Origin: a bacterium
Lineage (GTDB): Bacteria; Blakebacterota; Blakebacteria; Blakebacterales; Blakebacteraceae
Reading direction: 5' to 3'
DNA length: 14,273 bases
NCBI GenBank assembly: GCA_025774205.1
Contig: JALGWK010000064.1
Coordinates: 1 to 14,273 of the forward strand
The notes under the pieces were generated by a model. The model worked only from the letters and a program-made list of their open reading frames with translations. It searched no databases and was not told the origin of the DNA. Shown in pieces: positions 8,506-14,273 of this stretch. The number at the start of each line of letters is the position of its first letter. The first letter of the stretch is position 1. The position numbers and the translations under genes are program-made.

Positions 8506-8988
8506 ATGCAGGAATTCACCGTCAGTGGTCTAGCCCTCGACTCCGCCAATGAATCCCCGGTCGTCCTCCTGAAGGAACTGGACGGCGATCGGGTCCTTCC
8601 CGTCTGGATCGGTCCCGCCGAAGCGAACGCGATAGCTGTTAAACTGGCGGACGTCGAATCGCCGCGACCCCTTACCCATGACCTGCTCAAACGGGTGATC
8701 GATGGAGCCGGGCTCCGCCTCCAGCGAGTGGTGATCTCCGAGATCAGACGGCACACTTTCTACGCCGAGCTCGTGCTGGAAGGGGAGGGGAGCATCGTGA
8801 AGATCGATGCCCGACCCTCCGATTCGATCGCCCTTGCCCTGCGCACCGGAGCCCCCATCTTCCTCTCGGATGAACTCTTCCAGGAGGAGTTCGGAGTCGA
8901 TCCCGCCGAAGACCCTGAGCGGGGGGACCGTCTGCGACAGCGGCTCGAACGGATCGACCCTGAAGAATTCGGAGACATTACCTTATGA
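8506..8988 (+). CDS. Bifunctional nuclease family protein (DUF151/BFN)
   Basis: The 160-residue protein is a DUF151 member, the family of plant bifunctional (DNase/RNase) nucleases and of structurally solved bacterial homologues whose biological role is poorly known. Recognisable blocks are [26 protein letters not shown] (about residues 19-44), [15 protein letters not shown] (54-68) and the hallmark [24 protein letters not shown] (about 104-127). The tail from about residue 128 is charged and variable. I chose ATG 8506 because MQEFTVSGL matches the usual beginning; an upstream open stretch in the same frame overlaps rplI and is not needed. The stop overlaps the threonine aldolase start (ATGA). 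No catalytic residues are firmly defined for the family, so nuclease activity is assumed from homology. Confidence 0.88.
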   Translation: MQEFTVSGLALDSANESPVVLLKELDGDRVLPVWIGPAEANAIAVKLADVESPRPLTHDLLKRVIDGAGLRLQRVVISEIRRHTFYAELVLEGEGSIVKIDARPSDSIALALRTGAPIFLSDELFQEEFGVDPAEDPERGDRLRQRLERIDPEEFGDITL

Positions 8989-10046
8989 CAGTGATCGACC
9001 TGCGCAGCGATACCGTGACCCAGCCTTCCGAGCCGATGCGCCAGGCCATGTCCGTGGCCGAGGTAGGTGATGATGTCTACGGTGAGGATCCGACCGTAAA
9101 CCGGCTGCAGGAGTACCTGGCCGATCGACTCGGCAAAGAGGCCGGCCTCTTCATGGCCAGCGGGACGATGAGCAACCAGGTGGCGATCAACACCCATACC
9201 CATCACGGGCAGGAAGTCATCTGTCACCGCTGGAACCACGTCTTCAATTTCGAGGGCGGGACGGCCCCGGCCTTCAGCGGGGTCGGATTCAATCTTCTCG
9301 ATGGCGAGTACGGGACGATCACCGCCGAACAGGTCGAAGAGACGATCCGGCCGGTCTCCTATCACTATCCCCAGACTGCTCTCATCAGCATCGAAAACAC
9401 CCATAACAAGGCGGGTGGAACCATCTTCCCGCTGGAAGAGATCGTGAAGATCCGCGGGGTGGCGGAGGCGCACGGGCTGCCCATGCATCTTGATGGAGCA
9501 AGACTCTTCAACGCGGTCGTCGCCACCGGTATCGATCCCTCGGAATGGGCTGAGCCGTTCGATACCATTTCGATCTGTCTCTCGAAGGGGCTCGGCGCGC
9601 CGGTAGGTTCCGTGCTCCTGGGATCGAGGGATTTCATAGACCAGGCGGTGTGGGTCAGGAAACGATTCGGGGGAGCCATGAGACAGGCGGGTGTCCTGGC
9701 GGCAGCAGGACTCTACGCCCTGGAACACAATGTCGACCGGCTGGCTGATGATCACGGGAATGCCAGACGTCTCGCTGAAAGCGTGAACGCGATCACCGGT
9801 CTGGACGTCGATCTCAGGGCGGTGCAGACCAACATCTTCATGGTCAACACCTCCCGATCGGGGCTGAGTGAAGAGGAAGTGCAGTTGAAGCTCGCCGATG
9901 AGGGAGTCCTCATGCACCCCTTCGGGCGGGACCATCTCAGGGTAGTCACCCACCTGAACGTGTCCGGGGAGGATATCTCCCGGGCGATCGAGGGATTCGA
10001 GAAAGTGGCGGAGGAATTCCGACCGACTGGAGCGACTGGAGTATAA
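8985..10046 (+). CDS. ltaE: Low-specificity L-threonine aldolase (PLP enzyme)
   Basis: This enzyme splits L-threonine or L-allo-threonine (and other beta-hydroxy amino acids) into glycine and an aldehyde, in the cytoplasm. The 353-residue protein carries the fold-type I PLP pattern of the family: [15 protein letters not shown] (residues 4-18), [16 protein letters not shown] (27-42), ASGTMSNQ (58-65), the ring-stacking His85, [10 protein letters not shown] (136-145), [10 protein letters not shown] (168-177; Asp170 for the pyridine nitrogen, Arg173) and the Schiff-base Lys201 in [26 protein letters not shown] follows. ATG 8985 overlaps the upstream stop. The related beta-eliminating lyase group is an alternative, but the motif set fits threonine aldolase best. 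Confidence 0.93.
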   Translation: MTVIDLRSDTVTQPSEPMRQAMSVAEVGDDVYGEDPTVNRLQEYLADRLGKEAGLFMASGTMSNQVAINTHTHHGQEVICHRWNHVFNFEGGTAPAFSGVGFNLLDGEYGTITAEQVEETIRPVSYHYPQTALISIENTHNKAGGTIFPLEEIVKIRGVAEAHGLPMHLDGARLFNAVVATGIDPSEWAEPFDTISICLSKGLGAPVGSVLLGSRDFIDQAVWVRKRFGGAMRQAGVLAAAGLYALEHNVDRLADDHGNARRLAESVNAITGLDVDLRAVQTNIFMVNTSRSGLSEEEVQLKLADEGVLMHPFGRDHLRVVTHLNVSGEDISRAIEGFEKVAEEFRPTGATGV

Positions 10047-10047
10047 T
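10019..10047 (+). promoter_or_regulatory. Promoter candidate upstream of the sirtuin gene
   Basis: A consensus -10 hexamer TATAAT (10042-10047) overlaps the ltaE stop. CCGACC at 10019-10024, 17 bases upstream, keeps only the central GAC of a -35. It leads the largest intergenic gap (10047-10115, 69 bases) between here and the window end, so it could start a separate sirtuin/TPR/rlpA/pyrF transcript. A chance match is possible. Confidence 0.35.
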
Positions 10048-10115
10048 GCCCGGTCAAGCACGGCGTCGCTCTCGGTGCAGACGATTGTCACCTGACTGGA
10101 CATTGGGAGACCGTC

Positions 10116-10862
10116 ATGGATGATGCGACACCTGATCTGAGTCGATACTACGAAGTCGCGAAGAGCGCCACCCGTTGCGCTGTATTCACCGGCGCCGGAG
10201 TCTCCGCCGAGAGCGGAATGCCCACTTTTCGAGGCGAGGACGGGCTCTGGAAGGAATACCGGGCCGAAGAACTTGCCACGCCGGAGGCGTTCGCACGGAA
10301 CCCTGGTCTCGTATATGAGTGGTATGATTACAGGCGCGGCATCGTGGCCGGGGTGGAGCCGAATGCCGGCCATGAAGCCCTGGCTCGCGCGGAGGACCTG
10401 TTCGAGGAGTTCACACTGATCACCCAGAACGTGGATGGACTGCATCAGCAGGCAGGCAGCAGCAATGTGATAGAACTGCATGGGAATATCAGAAGAGACC
10501 GCTGCAATGTTTGCGGCCATCACCGGGAAGAGGGTGAGGCACGCGAGTGTGCCTGTGGCGGACCGTACCGACCCGATGTCGTCTGGTTCGGAGAAGCTCT
10601 GCCTGTCGGGGCGATGGAGGAAGCCTTCCGGGCGGTGGCCACGGCCGACCTGGTTTTCACCGCGGGCACTTCGACCCAGGTCTACCCGGCCGCGCAGATA
10701 CCATACAGTGCCAAAGAGTACGGCGCCTGGGTTGTGGAAGTGAACCCGGAACCGACTCCCTTCACTCCCCTCGCGGACCTTTCGGTGCGCGGTCCTTCAG
10801 GGGAATGGCTGCCCCTCCTCCTTGATCCGGCCGTGATCAGACCGGACAGAGATACCCGCTGA
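10116..10862 (+). CDS. cobB: NAD-dependent protein deacylase, class III-type sirtuin
   Basis: Sirtuins remove acyl groups from lysine using NAD+, giving nicotinamide and O-acyl-ADP-ribose. The 248-residue protein has the NAD-binding FTGAGVSAESGMPTFRG (residues 24-40), TQNVDGLH (103-110), the catalytic His122 in ELHGNIRRDRC, and four zinc-ligand cysteines at 130, 133, 145 and 147. GTSTQVYPAA (184-193) and VEVNPEPT (207-214) follow. WYDYRR holds Tyr70 and Arg73, the YxxR pair that binds the carboxylate of succinyl- or malonyl-lysine in SIRT5/CobB-type enzymes, so desuccinylation is likely. The second zinc pair is CxC with a short loop, whereas CxxC is common. ATG 10116 follows GGGAG (10105-10109). 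The stop shares a base with the next start (TGATG). Confidence 0.94.
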   Translation: MDDATPDLSRYYEVAKSATRCAVFTGAGVSAESGMPTFRGEDGLWKEYRAEELATPEAFARNPGLVYEWYDYRRGIVAGVEPNAGHEALARAEDLFEEFTLITQNVDGLHQQAGSSNVIELHGNIRRDRCNVCGHHREEGEARECACGGPYRPDVVWFGEALPVGAMEEAFRAVATADLVFTAGTSTQVYPAAQIPYSAKEYGAWVVEVNPEPTPFTPLADLSVRGPSGEWLPLLLDPAVIRPDRDTR

Positions 10863-12922
10863 TGAACCGGTTGAATCCGGAACGAAGCGCTGCCCTGCTG
10901 ATACTCCTGGCAGCGATCATGCTGCTTCCGGGATGTGTCTACTTCAACACTTTCTATTTCGCGCGAAGACATTATAAGGATGCCGAGATCGAGCGGGTGA
11001 AGGCGGAACGGGAGTCCCGTCAGCCCTCTACGGAGATACAGACCCACTACCAGAGATCACTCGAATTCGCCACGAAGGTTCTCATCGATCATCCCGAATC
11101 ACGATGGGTTGAGGAGGCGGTACACCTCTCACAGAAGATCCTCTATCGCCAGGGAGAACTGGCTGCCTCCATCCAGAAGGGTAATGAACTGCTCGATGTC
11201 TTTCCCGAGAGCGAGACGATCCCCACCTGCCGTCTCTACCTGGCCCGGGCGCGCCTGGACATGGGGGATCCGCTGGCGGCAGTATCCGATGCCGTTCTGG
11301 CTATCGATGGACTTGAAGGCAGAGAGTATTACGAGGCCAGAATCCTCCTGGGGCGGGCGCATGGTGAGGCTTCTTCCTTCGACGAGGCCGTGTCTATCCT
11401 TGGTGCAATCCTCGAGGATGAGGAAACACCTCCCGAGTTTATCATTCAGGTCCGGATGGAACTTCAGCGGCTTCTGGCCAGGCAGGGTGAGTACCGGGCT
11501 GCGGCCGATATCGTCAAGGACATGCTCGACGATCCGCGTCTCTCCGGAACGCTTCGCCAGGAGAACCTGCTCAGGCTGATCGACCTGCTCTTTTCTGCCG
11601 GTGAAGTTGATGAGGTCCGGCAGTGGATGACGGAACTCGAACGGAGCAATGAAGCCGGTTTCTACGATGGAGTACTGAAATACTTTAATGGGATTCTGAC
11701 CGGGATCGGGGGGAATGCCCAGTCGGCCCGGAACGAGATGATCCTCGCCCTGGCCACCGGTGTGACCCGGGAATGGGAGGTGCGGATCCGACTCGACCTG
11801 GCGGTCCGCCTGGAGACTGCCAACAGTCCGGAGCTGGCCTGTCCCGAATATCGAGCCGTCACCCAGGGGATCGGCGATCCCGAGCAGGCCCGGCTGGCTT
11901 CGAAAAGGGCTGCGGCCATCATCAGACTATTTGCCCTGAAGACGATGGTTGATCGGGTGGAGGAGGGGATCACCTTCAGGGACCCGCGCGGAGCGAACGC
12001 GTCCTCCGGCCGGGCGCGGACCGAGCCGACACGGAGGGAGGTCGATGAGGATCTTCCGGGACGGGACGATCCCGAGAGGAATCTGGATCCTGATCCTGAA
12101 CCGGATCAGGTGCCGGCACCCGAAATGAGACCGGATCAATTACTGGGCGATGAGCCGCGGGGTATGTATCTCTTCCTGCTGGCCGAGCACCTGGCCCTTG
12201 AGATGGGCCGACCCGATTCAGCGATGGCGTATATTGCCTTGCTGGAGGAGATCCACCCGGATTCCGACCTGATGCCGAGAGCCCTCTACGCGTACGGTTC
12301 GTGGCTGCCGGATGACGCGGAACGACGGGTCCTGAAAGAAGCCGCGACGGCCAGACTGATCTCTGAGTACCCGGAGAGTTCATGGGCCTGGCTGGCTCGT
12401 CTCGACCGGGGAGAGGAACCAGAGAAACCACAGACAGTCCGGGCCGCGGAGGCTCTGTTTGAGGCTGAGCAGGAGGTAGATCTGCTCGCGCCGCCCGGTG
12501 AATGGCAGACAGCGCTTCAGTCTTATCAGGCTGTTGTCGATTCCTTTTCCGGAACGGCCTCCGCGCGGCAGGCCGAACTTGGGATTGCCAGGTTGCTGGA
12601 ACTGGGAGCGGGAGCGATCGAATCGGCGCGGGTGGCATACGAACGGATCGTAGCCCGGCATCCGGGGACATCTGAAGCGCTCCTGGCTGCCGGGCGTCTG
12701 GGCATGGACACCACGGGCTTCCCACCCGATCCGGTCGAGGCCCGCAGCCAGGCCATCTCACAGGAGATCGGGGGCTGGACCCTGTGGTTCCAGACCCGGC
12801 GGGCTGCAAAGGTAACCCTGCTCCAGCTGAGTAGGGGTTCTGTCACGCGGGCCGTGGTCCAACAGCAGCGGCCGACCGGCAATCAGGGAGCACGAGAGAT
12901 AAGGAGGATCCCTCCACGATGA
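10862..12922 (+). CDS. Large TPR-type lipoprotein
   Basis: A 686-residue secreted lipoprotein: residues 1-24 are a signal peptide with a hydrophobic core, and LPGC gives the lipobox with Cys25 as lipidation site. The mature protein opens VYFNTFYFARRHYKDAE, a motif I associate with TPR lipoproteins of uncultivated FCB-type bacteria. Helical tetratricopeptide-like units follow (HYQRSLEFATKVLIDHPESRWVEEA near 60-84, then ASIQKGNELLDVFPES, YLARARLDMGDPLAAVSDA). A proline- and acid-rich linker (about 390-425) separates them from a second helical block ending around 620, with LLEEIHPDSDLMPRALYAYG and AYERIVARHPGTSEALLAAGRLG. It probably scaffolds an envelope complex; the true role is unknown. The last 60 or so residues do not look like TPR. 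They still end in an ATGA overlap with rlpA, but a frame change near 12760-12780 would give a shorter Pro-rich end with a stop near 12832, so the C-terminus is less certain. Confidence 0.8.
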   Translation: MNRLNPERSAALLILLAAIMLLPGCVYFNTFYFARRHYKDAEIERVKAERESRQPSTEIQTHYQRSLEFATKVLIDHPESRWVEEAVHLSQKILYRQGELAASIQKGNELLDVFPESETIPTCRLYLARARLDMGDPLAAVSDAVLAIDGLEGREYYEARILLGRAHGEASSFDEAVSILGAILEDEETPPEFIIQVRMELQRLLARQGEYRAAADIVKDMLDDPRLSGTLRQENLLRLIDLLFSAGEVDEVRQWMTELERSNEAGFYDGVLKYFNGILTGIGGNAQSARNEMILALATGVTREWEVRIRLDLAVRLETANSPELACPEYRAVTQGIGDPEQARLASKRAAAIIRLFALKTMVDRVEEGITFRDPRGANASSGRARTEPTRREVDEDLPGRDDPERNLDPDPEPDQVPAPEMRPDQLLGDEPRGMYLFLLAEHLALEMGRPDSAMAYIALLEEIHPDSDLMPRALYAYGSWLPDDAERRVLKEAATARLISEYPESSWAWLARLDRGEEPEKPQTVRAAEALFEAEQEVDLLAPPGEWQTALQSYQAVVDSFSGTASARQAELGIARLLELGAGAIESARVAYERIVARHPGTSEALLAAGRLGMDTTGFPPDPVEARSQAISQEIGGWTLWFQTRRAAKVTLLQLSRGSVTRAVVQQQRPTGNQGAREIRRIPPR
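12903..12915 (+). promoter_or_regulatory. Hairpin hiding the rlpA ribosome-binding site
   Basis: GGAGG (12903-12907), the core of the AAGGAGG ribosome-binding site of rlpA, can pair with CCTCC (12911-12915) around a 3-base loop. Ribosomes finishing the upstream TPR gene would melt it, so it may couple rlpA translation to that gene. The stem is only 5 bp. Confidence 0.4.
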
Positions 12923-13458
12923 CACGGCTATCCAGGCAACCGATCGCATCCATCCTGTTTCTCATCTTACTCTCGGGATGCGCGTCAGCACCCCGTTACC
13001 ATGGTAGTCCGGTACAGAGGCCGGCTTCAGATCCGTCAGGATCGGAGACCACCAATCCCGTGACACCGGACCGACTGCCCGATCGCCCCGCCGCGGCGGG
13101 ACGGGTACCTGATGGCCCGAGACGCTGGGGAGATCACTACCTGAGGGGACTCTCCTCCTGGTACGGGCGTGACTTCCACGGCAAAAAGACCGCCAATGGC
13201 GAGATCTTCAACATGTACAAGCTCACCGCGGCTCACCGGACCCTCCCCCTCGGCACGAAAGCCAGGGTCTGGAATGTTGAGAACGGCAGGAGCTGCATTG
13301 TGATCATCAACGACCGCGGTCCGTTCATCGAGGGCCGGATACTCGATCTTTCCTACGCCGCCGCGCTGGAACTCGAGATGGCTCAGAAGGGCGTTGCTGA
13401 AGTCCAGATAGAGATCATCAAGCTGCCTGATGGTTCTCCGGGAACGTCGTATGAGTGA
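12919..13458 (+). CDS. rlpA: RlpA-like septal ring lytic transglycosylase lipoprotein
   Basis: RlpA is an outer-membrane lipoprotein that cleaves denuded (peptide-stripped) glycan strands and helps daughter cells separate. The 179-residue product has a signal peptide with LSGC lipobox (Cys21). A Pro/Ser-rich linker (about 22-70) leads to a double-psi beta-barrel domain (about 74-168): GLSSWYGRDFHGKKTANGE, MYKLTAAHRTLPLGTKARV and VIINDRGPFIEGRILDLSYAAA. Glu95 and Asp132 match the acidic catalytic residues described for P. aeruginosa RlpA. It lacks the C-terminal SPOR domain of the E. coli and Pseudomonas proteins, so septal targeting through denuded glycans is not expected. AAGGAGG at 12901-12907 precedes ATG 12919, which overlaps the TPR gene stop (ATGA). 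Confidence 0.93.
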   Translation: MTRLSRQPIASILFLILLSGCASAPRYHGSPVQRPASDPSGSETTNPVTPDRLPDRPAAAGRVPDGPRRWGDHYLRGLSSWYGRDFHGKKTANGEIFNMYKLTAAHRTLPLGTKARVWNVENGRSCIVIINDRGPFIEGRILDLSYAAALELEMAQKGVAEVQIEIIKLPDGSPGTSYE

Positions 13459-14273
13459 CGCGCCCTGCATGCCGCTCCTCCACGAGCGGGCCATCCACTT
13501 CAATACCCGGCTCTGTATCGGCATCGATCCGGTTCGGGAGCGGCTGCCCGAAATACTTCTCGACGATCCCGATCCCCTTCTGACGTTCTGCACCACGATC
13601 GTTGATGCCACCAGAGAATTCGCCCTCGCCTACAAGCCGAACATGGCCTTCTTCGAAGCCGATGGCGCAGAAGGTCTCGATCGGCTCCAGGCATTGATCG
13701 CGCATATTCCCGATCAGATCCCGATCATCCTCGACGCCAGGCGTGGAGACCTCGGCCCGTCGAGTGAGCAGTACGCGCGCATGGCGTTCGAAACCTTTGG
13801 AGCTGACGCGGTGACCGTCAGCCCGTGGATGGGACGGGGTAGAGCCATTCCTCGATTATAAGGAGCGGGGGATCTTCCTGGTCGCCGCGACCGGCAATCC
13901 GGGGGCGGCGGATTTTCAGGACCTCAGGGTGGAAGGTGAGTCCCTGTCCACCCGGGTGGCCCGGACAGCCTCCCTCTGGAATGAATGCGGGAACGTGGGA
14001 CTCATGACCGGCGGTAACCGTCCGGATGAGGTAGCGAAGTTGCGGGAGGCCGCCCCCGACCTGCCCTTCCTGGTGGTGGGCATGGGGGAGGAGGGGAGTG
14101 AGATCGGCCGGGTGATGAAAGCTGCGCTCAATTACCTCAATGAAGGGGTGATCTTCTCGATTTCCCGGGCGATCCTCTATACCCGGGATTCCGAGTTCGA
14201 TCGCGGCGCCGAACAGGCTGCCCGCGCTTTCATGAACCTGATGAACGAAGCACGGGAGGAAGCGCTCGAGATC
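13451..14273 (+). pseudogene. pyrF: Orotidine 5'-phosphate decarboxylase (type 2), frameshifted; runs off the window
   Basis: PyrF decarboxylates OMP to UMP, the last step of de novo pyrimidine synthesis. From ATG 13451 (8-base overlap with the rlpA stop) the frame gives RLCIGIDPVRERL, FALAYKPNMAFFEADG, IPIILDARRGDLG and GADAVTVSPWMGR, then runs into a wrong-frame end and a TAA at 13859. The family sequence continues in another frame from 13833: DGVEPFLDYKERGIF, ATGNPGAADFQDL, NVGLMTGGNRPDEV, PFLVVGMGEEGSE and ISRAILYTR, open to the last base. The two frames meet exactly if one GGGAC unit has been lost after 13829 (5 bases). The DxKxxD motif also reads D-A-R-R-G-D: codon AGG at 13739-13741 puts Arg97 where the family has its catalytic lysine. 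So the gene looks both shifted and catalytically crippled, unless base errors explain both. The C-terminus lies outside the window. Confidence 0.88.

Noticed and set aside
8760-10523. A 587-codon open frame on the - strand across the nuclease, threonine aldolase and sirtuin genes
   Set aside because: It lies opposite three genes with clear family motifs, its own translation shows no recognisable domain, and long antisense open frames are expected in GC-rich coding DNA.
11976-12809. A 277-codon Pro/Arg-rich open frame on the - strand
   Set aside because: Low-complexity shadow of the TPR lipoprotein gene.

Overview
This window looks like ordinary chromosomal housekeeping DNA from a GC-rich, diderm (Gram-negative-type) bacterium. 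All recognisable genes are on the + strand, tightly packed, with many stop/start overlaps of the ATGA, GTGA or TGATG type. The order ispE - spoVG - tRNA-Gln - prs - rplY - pth, then rpsF - rpsR - DUF2232 - rplI, is a widespread bacterial arrangement. Here hppA separates the two blocks, and no ssb lies between rpsF and rpsR. Two lipoproteins with clear lipoboxes, one a periplasmic RlpA, argue for an outer membrane. The 'YFNTFYxAR' motif just after the lipobox of the TPR lipoprotein is, as I recall, typical of uncultivated FCB-type lineages (Eisenbacteria/Krumholzibacteriota-like phyla); that placement is inference.

Layout. Positions 1-1320 hold the 3' tip of an unidentified gene, ispE (isoprenoid precursors) and spoVG (nucleic-acid-binding regulator). 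A complete tRNA-Gln(UUG) with encoded CCA lies at 1376-1449. Positions 1584-2466 carry prs (PRPP synthase), but reading it needs a frame change and about 18 family residues are missing. rplY (bL25), pth and a K+-dependent-type membrane pyrophosphatase (hppA) follow. Positions 5970-8486 are a ribosomal-protein cluster (bS6, bS18, a DUF2232 membrane protein, bL9). Positions 8506-10862 encode a DUF151 bifunctional nuclease, a threonine aldolase and a class III-type sirtuin. Positions 10862-13458 encode a large TPR lipoprotein and an RlpA-like lytic transglycosylase. From 13451 to the window end lies pyrF (OMP decarboxylase), with a frameshift and an arginine where the family has its catalytic lysine.

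How the genes work together: most serve translation (bL25, bS6, bS18, bL9, Pth, tRNA-Gln), nucleotide supply (prs, pyrF), isoprenoids (ispE), PPi recycling coupled to ion pumping (hppA) and envelope upkeep (TPR lipoprotein, RlpA). I found no defence system, CRISPR array, insertion sequence, prophage or biosynthetic cluster. The points that deserve a second look are the two damaged nucleotide-biosynthesis genes, acidic C-terminal tails on several translation-related proteins (one built from seven near-perfect 18-bp repeats), a strong GNRA-capped hairpin plus a 12-bp palindrome on the bS6 start, a G9 tract just inside the DUF2232 gene, and a hairpin that can hide the rlpA ribosome-binding site.
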